Program-made: the position numbers and the translations under genes
The notes under the pieces: generated by a model
Database searches by the model: none
Seen by the model: only the letters and a program-made list of their open reading frames with translations
Told to the model about the DNA's origin: nothing
Source: Albula goreensis
Lineage: Eukaryota; Chordata; Actinopteri; Albuliformes; Albulidae
Reading direction: 5' to 3'
DNA length: 64,000 nt
NCBI GenBank assembly: GCA_022829145.1
Contig: CM040758.1
Location: 14,840,628-14,904,627 of the forward strand
In this document: one piece after another, positions 38,424-49,152 of the stretch
Numbering within the stretch: the stretch's first letter is position 1
How the letters are laid out: each line of letters opens with the position of its first letter

Positions 38424-38605
38424 GCCTCCATGTGTCTGTACAGGGAGAGTGTGGGATCAGGCCCCCTGGTACATGGGCCTGTTCAGCCTCCATGTGTCTG
38501 TACAGGGAGAGTGTGGGATCAGGCCCCCTGGTTACATGGGCCTGTTCAGCCTCCATGTGTCTGTACAGAGAGTGAGCGATTGTGAGATGTGGGATCATTT
38601 AGGCC
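38424..38605. repeat. Minisatellite, about three copies of a 62/63-bp unit
   Basis: The unit starts GCCTCCATGTGTCTGTACAG and includes GAGAGTGTGGGATCAGG and CCCCCTGGTACATGGGCCTG. Copies begin at 38424, 38486 and 38549. The first two are almost identical; the second has one extra T (GGTTACATGG), and the third carries a short insertion near GAGCGATTG and then decays. The near identity of two copies indicates recent duplication. The unit is GC-richer than the surrounding intron. Confidence 0.9.
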
Positions 38606-39826
38606 CAGTAAAATCTGCCAGTGTTATAGAAGAGCTGATGGGCAGCGCTGTTGGGCAGTGCATTTAGTTGCCCTCAGCTAACATTTGGAAACTGCAATCA
38701 CAGAGCTCGTAAACAAGCATAGACCAAGAATCAATCTGAGTGTTGTGCTTTTTCATGACAGGAACAGTTTGCCAATTCGTCAAATTTGACTGTTTCAAGG
38801 GCCTTAAAACCATGGAAAACAATTACTTTTAAGCTCATAATTAAGAATAATTTGCCATTTAAACTTAGGTTTGTTTTGTATTCAAAATCATAAATGAAGA
38901 GTGTTATTGCCTGATGGCATTTTTCATGCCATTAATGTGTGTGTTCCTAACCTCTGAGTGTAGCAAGCACTCAGAGCAATTTTGTTTATTTTACATTATC
39001 TTTACTCTCCCACAGGAACAGGTTGATGTACTTATTTAAGGGGCATGTATTAGACTGAACTCATTTTTCTATTCTAATGCTAAGATTTGTCTATCTAGCT
39101 ATACATATTGATGTATGTATTCATTCTTGATGTAAAGCAAAGAAGATATTTCATTCAAAATGCTTGTCAGACCAGAGCTGTTTGTGAGACATGAGAGCAG
39201 GTGCTGTATCTGGTACATTGACTCAGAGACTGAATTGGCTATTATTTCTAAAGTAGTTAGCAGCTCCCCAGGGGACATTAGCGATTTAATATTCTGGACC
39301 TGATTTAATAAGGCAGAGATGTATCTCTTCCCCCATGTAATGTCCTTTGCATAAAAGGCCTAACCTGACATGGATCTGTCTGAAGAATAACGTTGGTTAA
39401 ATATAGATTTTCTCATGTAATAAGTTTTTGGACTCATTTTCCTGTTTCTGTTGGTTGCCTTTTCGAATTAAAATGTATCATTCATAAAGTGAGGTAACTT
39501 AGATCTGTAGTTTCACAGTGAAAGTTAATGACCGCTTCTATTTGCAATTAAAGTGCTTCTCCTTCGTGCCTGCAGGTCGATGTCAAACACTTTGCTGCTT
39601 CTGTAGCTCTGCCCCTACAATATCCTACTAATCCATTCTTATTTCCCAGCGTGCAAGACTTCAGTTTGCCTCAAATTAAATCTGCACTGTGTATCGGCCT
39701 TGTTTACACAGGGCCTCATTCTCTGTACCTGCAGTGTGATTTGGCCAACATTTTAAGGTAGCAGTCCTTTATGTCCTCACCTCCACAAAGTATTCCCTTC
39801 ATTCAAAACTGAAATTAGCACATATT

Positions 39827-41033
39827 GGGCCTCATTTATTAAACTTGAGCCAAACGAATTTGATCGTAAATCGTTTGTAAATGCAATTAAACAAAAAAAT
39901 GTGGGATTTATCAAAGTTTTCGTATATCAGTTTGTTCGTAGGATCCGAAGAAATTTCATGAGTGCTCTAAACAGTTCGTATTGTGTGCGTAAATGGAAAA
40001 ACATGCCTGTGAAGTGTGTTTTTTGTATTTTTGCTTTTATTATTCCATTCACTCACGTTTTATTGGATTAAAAATGAGTAGCAAGTTATTTGGTAGTAAT
40101 GTAGTAATTAAAACGGTTGAAATTGTTATATAAAATCACTACTGGATTCAACAGTAAAAAAGTAATGCTGTGTAATCCTGATTAATCAAATTAATTCTTA
40201 TTTGGACTTTTACATGAATTCTATAAAACGCTTGAACAACATTTGCTATAAATAAGGAACAGAAACCATTGCTAAGGTCTTCATTGCTATGGCTGACCTC
40301 ACTCTGTTAGCTCCAAGATAAACTTAACCAGAAATAAGACTGGCGTAATACTTTTAGGTTCTTATTTAATAAACATACATTCTTATGCGATTGGACTAAT
40401 ATAGCCAGCTGATTGGGCCATTTACTGTGGAATTTGCGATAAAATTTCTCTTGTAGTTGTTTGAAAAATAAATCTAAATAATACAATTGTTGTCGTTATT
40501 TTTATACAAGGTAAAATGACGTTAGAGTTTGTATTTGAAAAGGAGAGGGACTGCAGAGTGGAGGGAAAGGCAAGGGAGGGCACACTATTATGGAGGATCC
40601 TGAATACATAATAGTTCTAATTTGAACAGAAGTTATTTCTTGCCAGGTTTTGTTATGCCCCGGCCCCGACACTACTACTTACACTTCTAAGCAAAGTATT
40701 TTTTTATATTCTATTTCCATTAACAAAACTTCTGTCACCGCTTCAGAACCGTTTTATTTTTCTTTTGCCTTTTCTCTGTCATCTCTTTGCATTGCCAACA
40801 ATGGGATTTCAAGCTCCTAATATGGCATTTCAGGGGCGTCGATTTATGCTAATCGAAAATTCTGTGAACGCGCTTCTCATTTACGATTTATTGGTATTTA
40901 TCAACATACACATGAAATATGAAAAAATGCTGTTTTTACGCGTGTTTGATAAATCCGGCGGAATTTGTTTGTTCATATCCGTTGACACGTAAATTTACAC
41001 ACAGTTTTGCAAAAATATTGGTAAATGAGGCCC
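39827..41033. mobile_element. Non-autonomous DNA transposon, 1,207 bp, 12-bp terminal inverted repeats, ATT direct repeats
   Basis: The left end GGGCCTCATTTA (39827-39838) is exactly complementary to the right end TAAATGAGGCCC (41022-41033). Both are flanked by ATT (39824-39826 and 41034-41036), consistent with a 3-bp target duplication. Subterminal words also mirror: GGGATTTATCAAAG near 39903 against TTTGATAAATCCG near 40947. The interior is AT-rich with several TACG/CGTA words and no transposase-like frame; the 75-codon frame at 40765-40992 matches nothing I know. The GGGCC ends and a 3-bp duplication suggest a PIF/Harbinger or ISL2EU-type element, though Harbinger usually duplicates TWA. 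The family is uncertain, but the element's existence is well supported. Confidence 0.75.
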
Positions 41034-43914
41034 ATTGTGTGCATAATGAAAATGCAGAACATATACATATTCAAATGTTTCATAAATAATGGATTTCTTC
41101 AGCTCGGCCGACCTGCAGCACCGTGAGTTCTTGAATACAGCCAGCTGCACTGTCTTTGGGAGGAACTAATGTAGCAGAAATTCCATGAACCCTGGTCAAG
41201 GTGAGCCCACCCACACCTGGCAGGACAAATCCAGGTTTGTCCTTTACATGCAGACTCTGGTCATATTCAGCATTTGAGCCTGTGTTCAAATGTAAAGACA
41301 TAGCATTCAGAGGGAAAAATGAAATCCATTGTGTGTTGTGATTAAGAGAGTGTTGCTCATTAATCTTGGAGCAGTACTTGACTCACACACAATTCAGCAG
41401 TTAATATGAAAAAAGCAAAATGGAGATGTATGGCGCCTATTCAGCCTCATTCAGATTTCAGAGCCATACTCTGGGGATTAGATGTATAACAACTTCATTT
41501 TCACCCTTCCCAGAGTGCTGGATCCGTATTACTGCAGATATGAGCTGCTGTAATTAAATACACTTTCAGATCACAAAGAGAAGAGACTGCCGCAGAGACT
41601 ATTGCCATAGTCCCCATTCCTCAAAAATGAAAATAAATAAGAAATAATCCAAGCCTCAGCCATCATTAAAATGTAAGATATTCATATCTCTGGAAAAGAA
41701 CTAGTTTTTATTCAGTTTCAATGGAAGGTTATTGCTCAGAGAACATTGGGCCCTTATTCAGAAAATAAAAGAGAGCTGACTTGCCATTTGGATTTCTTGT
41801 GTTGACAGGAATAATTTGTTTGCCTTGATTTAAAGCTTTTTTATTATATAAGACTGACATAATGTCATTGTGCAAATGTCACCTCTTCAGGCGAGTACAT
41901 TTTTCTGGCATAAAAGAACCAGGGCCTGACTAGAAAAATGTGATTAGTATTGCAATGAACATGCAGCATTATATGGGAGCTGATACATAATATACAATCA
42001 GAATGCAGAAATATTTATTTTCATATTTCCAATGTATCAGATGAAAATTATGTCTCAAGCACTTTTGAACTAGTTCATGTGGTTGGAGGACACACAATTT
42101 AAACAGAATTTTTCTCTGAGTTTTTAGAAAAGTGAGCTCAAAAAGCAAGCATGGCATTGAGGATCTTTTCAGCCCAAACAGAACAAAAACTGTAAAAAGT
42201 CTAGTCAAGTAGTATTACTGTACTGGAGTGCTAATCAGTCAAAATGAAACACATTGTATAGAATTTACATTTTTATTTCTAGTGTAATAAAGAATATGCA
42301 CTGTTCTTTCGGCTGAAATCATATTCCTGGACTTTCTTCTTTATCCTAGGCTCATGCTTAAGTTTTTGGAATTGCCAAAATATTAGTCATAAAGATTTAA
42401 ATGTACTTGTAAATGCTTATTTCTTCTGTACAATGATTAAGATACTTCAGAATGTGTTAAAAACTATTTTAGCAAATGAACACATAATGGAATCACATGT
42501 AAATGTAATTACCCACAGAACTGAAATGATAACTATAGGGATTCAGCACTGCATGTTTGAGTTCCAGTGCAGTCAGTAAGCTTACCCAGTCCTACAAGAC
42601 CAAGAAGGGCAGTGAAATACCATGTCTACATAAATACATGGCACACATTGAAAGGTACTCATAGAATGCATATTCTGCATGTTTTTTGTGTGCGTTTGTA
42701 TGCATGTGCTTGCATTTTATTCCAATTTGGAAGATGGAAAAGTTTTAGATCGCAAAGTTTCTTCAATTTTTGGGAAGTTGAAGTGGCACTGATTTATGCC
42801 TCCTAACAAACTATTTTTGTACCAAGATTTTCTTTTATGTTCTTCATACAAAGACAACTTTGAACCATAGTTCAGACTTTAAGAACAAAAGGTGACATCT
42901 CTTCCATGTGAAACATTTTAAAATGCATCATTTCTTCTGATTGCTCCTTACTGCATATGAAAATGATTCCTCAACTCTTACGAACCACTCACAATGATAA
43001 TAACCATAATAATAATGGACAAGTCAGGGCTGTAGTTAAAAAGACTTTCTCTCTCAGTGTGTCTCATACCTTATTCATTAGCATCTTTTCTGCTGCTCCT
43101 GAGCTCACACTGGTTTGCTGGCAGGGTGCTTTGCAAAAGAGCGTGTGGTAAACAGCAAGAGACCGAATCCTTGATCCTGAATCATAAGACACATTTTCTT
43201 TTTGTGCTCAGAAAAATGTGTTATTTTTGTGTAAAGGTAGGTTCACAGATAACTTCAGAGAGACACTGAGGTAGCAGTTATGAACTATAAATGTGTGGCC
43301 TGCTGGGTCTTTGTTGGGAGCAAGAGCAAAAGTTACACTGGGAACGGTAGACAGAATGCGAAGTGGAGAAATGATAAATCTTTGTACTGGTGCACTATAT
43401 GGATTGATAACAAAGGCAGATCAAAACTGTTGCACTATAGGAAAGTGCATCCTCTTCTCTGGCTTCTAAAGCTTTGATTTACTAAAACCATGTATCCCTG
43501 TATGCCTGTACTGTGTAACTCCATCAAAATAAACACATGGCATATACTGCATTCTAACATTTCAGATGACTTATATAATGTGTGCACTTCATTTTCTTGA
43601 ATAATCTAAATATTGGATTGTGAATAGGGGACACTAAGTGTGCACTCTCATGATATTGCCCCATAACAGAACAAGATGTAAACTTGTAAGAACATCAATC
43701 ATAAAATGTATGTTAACATAGTATAACCTGAATAAGTATGATGTGGACTAAGCTGTCAACCCTATTCCTCATGTTTTTGGATTTTTCTGTTTGGATTGCC
43801 TCGTATAAGCTCTGTGAACACTGGCATAAGTCATTTGCTGGTGTGAAAAATGTATGGCATCTTTTTGGTGCCTTTATATTGGAAACTCATTGTACTGTAC
43901 TCTCCACATTTAAT

Positions 43915-43968
43915 TTTTTACATTCAGCAAATTTATTTATCCAGTGGGACTTACACTATTTAAACTGT
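43915..43968 (+). repeat. Fragment of dispersed fish repeat (TTTACATTYAGCA...TCCAG..GACTTACA)
   Basis: The words TTTACATTCAGCAAATTTAT and TTATCCAGTGGGACTTACAC match, with substitutions, the 5' part of the same repeat found at 35060-35265. Only about 55 bp is recognisable. Confidence 0.55.
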
Positions 43969-46900
43969 TCTATTTATTCTGTCCTGGTTATGTAATAATA
44001 GTTTTACATACATCAAAATGTTATAGAACATATATAGCAGTGTTAATACCATGACACTTTTCCCTGCTGTGCACATGAAATACTCTGATAAAACACATCT
44101 CTGTATCCTCATAGTTTCCATGGAAATGGTAGCATTTGAACATCTCCTGAGTATTAAGGTTCATAGCACTCATTTTTGTGAGATAAAGCTGGTGTGCCAT
44201 CTCATTTGGGTCTGTAAAACACCTTTCAGATGATAAATATTAATGGTACAGCAAAGACTGTGAAAAAGTAAAAGGTCTCTAATTTTATGCTTTGACTTGC
44301 ATAGGATGACTTTTTTAATGCGTTCATCCATACCTAATGCATTCACTATGAGACAGAATATTTTACTGGTACAGAGGTTTTCAGAAAACACTGAATCTAT
44401 TTTTTTTCTCCCACAGCACCTGAATCATTTCATAGTCTCTTTTTTCTGGTGTGATAAAATATTTTTATAGCTGTGGCTTCCTGTCTCCCTGAGATTCTAG
44501 CTATGCCTCAGTCCTATTGCATTCAGCCGGAAAGCTCAGGAAGGGGTCGTGTCTGACAGTAATTAAGTAAAACTACTTTCCACGTGGCTCTTGGGGAATA
44601 TTTACTTAGTAACCTACATGCTAAGGGTTGATTCACATTATAAATCTAATGATCACTTGGACTGGAGATCCTAAGTTTGTTGTGGTCAGAGGTACTATTT
44701 AAAAATTCTTATGCCACTATTATGATGCCAGTTCATTCAGCCAATTATTATTACCTTATTTTCTTAGCACAAAAGTGATCAGCAGATAAAAGTAAACCAG
44801 ATGGAATTTGAAATATGAAGGCACCAATCAGATTACGGGACGCCTGGGCCAGAAATGTTCCAGAAGTTTATAAGAGGTTTTTATTTATCAGAAACTGAGC
44901 ATCTGGAAGCAAAACTATACCTTACCCAAATGAAGACATTGGCTAATTTCTCTGTTGGCCTACAAGCCTTTAAAGCAATCATTACTTGCTGTAAAAATGA
45001 AAAAGTGAAAACATAGACTGTCAATGCATCGTTCCCATAAGAGCTTTTTACAGGATGAACATCTCTCCTTTTTTGATCAGTTTAGTTTGTTTTTATTGTT
45101 TTGGTCCAGGCCTGGATGTTTTTGTGACCTGAGTGTTTGTTTCTTGGGAGTGTTTGCTGCTAAACTCTGCCTTACAGCCGTTTGAAACAGATGCCACCGG
45201 CACCACAATAGTAAAATGCATACAACAAACCATAAGAGCACTGCAGTCCCTCGGGATATTACTTACAGCCAGCTGACTTTTTCATTTTATTTTTTAGGAG
45301 ACTTTCAAGTCGATGAGTAAACCCAGAAGACCTTAACAAGGTGAAAACTTCTGCTGGGGAGAATTTTAATGGCCATCGTTACAGGGATTGTTAAAAAAAG
45401 TTTAAGTTCATGTATCACTGAATTTCACCCACTCAGCAAATAATTTTGAGCAAGAGGAATATTATGCGCCCACTGTTCCCCTGGTTTGTCCCTGTCCTGG
45501 CTTTGCCTCAGTTGCTGCTTATGTGCAGTCTGTTTAACATTTATGTTTCAGGGAAGTGTTTGCAAAACCCTGTTTCTGCAGTAGATTTAACATTTTTCCA
45601 CTCATTAGATGTGAGTTAGGATCTCAGTATCTTTATTTGTGTTGCTCAGTTTGGGTGTGGACCCTTGGGCTGGAATGGTGGATCCCCTGAATGAATCAGA
45701 GAGGCTCAAAACAGAAAAAATGCAGATCTGCTGTTCAAGCTTGTCATGCTGACATTCTCACTTCCGGTACCCTTCAGTCTCTGCACAATCTGAGTGTCTG
45801 TTTCTATGTGCTCGCTTTGTGTGCCTGACCTTAAATGTGGCATCTGACCTTTGAGCAGAGTGTTTTGTAGACTGATAAAACCTGTGGCAGAGAGTCCAGG
45901 CTTTTAATAACTCCTGTGGCCTGTCTGTGATTATGCTCTCCACACCCACACAAACTGGAGTCCAACAGAGCTGCCTTGTCACCGTGGTGATGACCCATGG
46001 AGGCTGTTGCTTTGGATACAGCAGCCTCTCACCTGCAAACTGCCTGTACTCACGTCACAAACCGAGTACAAATTCCTTCATCTCAAGTACCAGGAGAGAC
46101 ATCCGCTTGGCTCTGCTTCACAAATGGGCTTCTCAGCTTCCTTTGGAGATTATTGTGGAGGCTTCATATGGATTTCATTGTTTTGGGGCCTTTTAAATGT
46201 GCTATTGATGTTTCTAAAAATCCATATTAAGGTTCTATTATAAATGTGAGCAGCAGTAAAATGAGATGGTGTATACACCCTGTCTCGTACTTATTGATGT
46301 AGGCTACACAGATGTAGAATGTGATTTATACCAGCAGCAAGCAATTCCACACAAGCGTTATTTCAGGCATGCTAACTGCAAAGAGTCTATTCTTCTCTCT
46401 GTAAAAGAGTGTAAACACCCAAGTTCATTCAAACACTTCAGGCAGCTTTCTGTCCTGAATCTCTGAACAACAACAAAGCATTTGGCTGTGGGTTTTCTGA
46501 AGGGGACTATACAGAGTTACTTTCCAATTTCACACCCTCAGGATCCATAATAGGAGGAAGCTGAAACTAGCTCTTTCAATCAGTGTAAGGACTTCCATTG
46601 ATTAATCACAAAATAACAGCTTTTGATAGACCTGGTCATGTCATCCTCCTCTGAGGAGGAGGGAAAAACAGCACAGGTCAAACACGATTATGGATTTCTT
46701 TACAAAAGGGATTGACATTTAATAGATATTTATTTGGTTGTAGATTTTATATTAATTTTACTGAATCTGTTAGGTTTATTTAAAAAGTGACCAGTGCAAT
46801 TTACTTGAGTGTGCACCTCTTGATGACAGAGAGATAAATTATGTTGTTGTTTGTCAAAAAGGGCTAAATTTGATGGTCCCTGTGGTCAGCTCTGGTGTCT

Positions 46901-47407
46901 CCACATCCAGATTTAACAGTATGTTATAAGGTTGAGGCCCAGCTGCTGCAGAAAGAATGAAGCAACTTGATATGAACTTCATAAATAGTTTATCAGCTGC
47001 CAGTCAAACTAGACTATGGTGAACTAGCAGTGGCAGTTCAGCACAACCATCTGCTGTATTTGATTAGCATCATTCTGCTGATTTTCAAATGCAAATTACT
47101 GCAACTCAAACTCAATTGAGCACTTGGACCATTGTTAATTATGAATCATTTTATTTTGGGGGAAATGTGTTATTTTGGTTTCTGCTATTACTGTAGATAA
47201 TCAGCTATATTATTTAAACCCTCTCTTTACAGAGACATTCTGGTAATGACATAAATTATTGCACTGTTCTTTATGGCTATTTGCCTTTCTTCATTACCCC
47301 TTAAAACAGCTAATTGAAATCACCTTTCCAACAAAAACCATAAATGTTATTGAGTAGATGAGGATGATTTTATTCTGTATGATTGGAAGATGGAAAAACT
47401 GCAACTC

Positions 47408-47456
47408 ACATAGTCAAGCACACTCATACACACCTACATACACATACATATGCATT
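47408..47456. repeat. Imperfect CA/TACA simple repeat
   Basis: A run of ACAC, ATAC and CATACA units ends in ATGCATTC. It is degenerate. Confidence 0.6.
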
Positions 47457-48373
47457 CATTTTTTTCTTTAGTGCAAGTGAAAGAGTGCTTTCAGGATATC
47501 AATTGCCTTTGGTGTCTGTTGACATTTGCCAACATGATGATAAACAAAGTAAACCCCTAAACACCCACAAATAAAGAAAACCCCCTTAACAGCTGTCCAG
47601 CAGATCAAGCACACTCTTCAGGAGCCAGGTGTCAATGTGTCAGTGACTACTGCCCACAGAAAGCTTCTCAACTACAGAGGCTACACTGCAAGATGCAAAC
47701 CACTAGACATCCACAGAAACATGAATTTTCCTGTAGTTTTTTGTCATTAACTGTATTTGTGACTGCTGCTCAGTAGATATTCTTGTAATTTTCATATTTG
47801 CTTGCAAGTAAGATAAATTTGCAGGTTGAAATGATGAAAGAAGTTGTTATGAATTAAGACATTTACAAGACACCATAACGTTTGGGACAGATGTCTACAC
47901 ACACGTAGGTATATGCTAACACAATAAGAGTAATTCCCTGCTATAGCTGATTTGATTGAGTCCTTTCTCAATCCATTCCACTTGTGCCAAGTGAAAAGGC
48001 CCCCTCCCCAAAGATCCACACAATTCTTTCCACCTTGCCTTGCACTCATGTTCCATGTCTGTCGGAGGCTCAGGGTACTTAGTTGTCTTCCTTACCCTGT
48101 ATTGGTTATTGTGGGGAGCAACGAAGCTGTCATAATAACCCTGTGCTACTAAAAAGAATGGTATTGTGTTTTTCTTTAATGGGTACTTTGAGTGCTGAAA
48201 GCAAGCCATTTTCACTCTGTTAAGTCATGATTTCTGCAGTGTATGGTGTACAGCCGACAAACCCGTCAATGGAACCCCAACCCACCTTAGAGCCCAACAT
48301 GACTTTTGATGATCACTAAAACAAAGGTTCGAATGCAACACTGAAAATGAGTCTGTCTCATGATCACTCTTCT

Positions 48374-48443
48374 GCACACACACATGCACGCACGCACGCA
48401 CACACACACACACACACACACACGCACGCACACACACACACAT
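48374..48443. repeat. (CA)n/(CGCA)n microsatellite
   Basis: CA units are interrupted by two CGCACGCA blocks over about 70 bp. The Thr-His and Val-Cys repeat frames across it on both strands are artefacts. Confidence 0.95.
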
Positions 48444-48549
48444 TTCTTACACATACCTGCAACAGCTTTACACATTTCATCTCTGTATTATTTTGTATTA
48501 TTTTTGTGTCATGTATCAATCATACACATACACTCACCTTTTCATACTT

Positions 48550-48575
48550 TATTATTATTATGATTATTATTATTA
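48550..48575. repeat. (ATT)n trinucleotide run
   Basis: About eight ATT units with one ATG interruption. Such runs often lie within the 3' UTR of fish L1/Tx1-like LINEs, which fits the neighbouring element. Confidence 0.8.
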
Positions 48576-48599
48576 CAAGATTGCTGATTCCATGCTGAT

Positions 48600-48882
48600 G
48601 TATTCTTTTTTCCCTGCTTAATAGCGACAGTGGAAATGTATAATTTTTTCATTCCAAGCATATTCGGTTGAACTGAATTGGAAGAGAGATTGAGAGAGAG
48701 ACCATCTTCCTCATAATTTAGCTGTGTAATTATGTATTGTCCTCCGGTTTTTGGTTTTTCACCTTTGCTTCAGCAACACTGTCTAATGTTGTGCCAATAA
48801 ACTACCTTCAAATTGAAACTGAAAATTGAATTGAATTGAGAGAGAGGTGGTGGGCAGAGAGAGACGGAGAGAGAGAGAGATG
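48600..48882 (+). mobile_element. 3' end of a Tx1/L1-like LINE with ATTGA tail and GA-rich run
   Basis: The segment TATGTATTGTCC, TTTGCTTCAGCAACACTGTC, TAATGTTGTGCCAATAAACT and then ACTGAAAATTGAATTGAATTGAG matches, by familiarity, the 3' UTR of fish L1/Tx1-clade LINEs. Those read roughly 'gctttggcaatact...tgtcatgccaataaagc...ttgaattgaattgagagagag'. It includes a polyadenylation signal (CAATAAA) and a short ATTGA repeat tail, followed by a GA-rich microsatellite (48838-48881). The coding part of the element is absent, which is typical of 5'-truncated copies. Confidence 0.6.
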
Positions 48883-49098
48883 TCTGTCTGTAATGAAACA
48901 TGCTGTAATTATGTCTGATACACCTTCCTGGTCTCCTTTGGTAATACTTTTCTCTCACACAGACAAGACTGCAAAGGTCACTGACAGGAGTGTAATTTTC
49001 TTATCCCATTTCTACTCTACACTTTTATTGGTATGTAGACTGTCAGCACTACTAACTACTTTAATAAAGACTTACAAATGTACTTAACTTACATACAG

Positions 49099-49152
49099 GT
49101 GTTAGTATTAGTATGCATGGTATTAGTATAGTATTAGTATAGTATGTTAGTG
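49099..49152. repeat. TATTAG/TATAG short tandem repeat
   Basis: Units GTATTAGTAT and GTATAGTATTAGTAT recur over about 50 bp with small variations. Confidence 0.75.

Larger units (their letters stand above)
33761..39826 (+). other. Downstream intron, fourth part
   Basis: No exon or gene was recognised. The block contains a dispersed fish repeat (35060-35265), a tRNA-SINE-like relic (35838-35960) and a minisatellite (38424-38605). Other sequence is AT-rich intron without visible signals. Confidence 0.65.
41034..48370 (+). other. Downstream intron, fifth part
   Basis: No exon or gene was recognised. A fragment of the dispersed fish repeat lies at 43915-43968. At 44402-44426 a pyrimidine tract followed by CACAGCACCTGAA looks superficially like the expected next exon but translates to a stop within a few codons in the required phase. 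An imperfect CA/TA-rich run lies at 47408-47456. The rest is unremarkable. Confidence 0.65.

Noticed and set aside
44402-44460. Pyrimidine tract plus CCCACAG|CACCTGAATC, resembling the expected next galntl6 exon (Glu-His-Leu-Lys)
   Set aside because: In the phase required by the donor at 14936 it reads Ala-Pro-Glu-Ser and reaches a stop after about 12 codons. In the other phases the similarity ends after two residues.
48327-48340. GGTTCGAATGC, resembling a tRNA B box
   Set aside because: No A box at the proper distance and no cloverleaf could be drawn.
48225-48598. Several His-Thr and Cys-Val repeat frames on both strands
   Set aside because: They are translations of the (CA)n/(CGCA)n microsatellite at 48374-48443.
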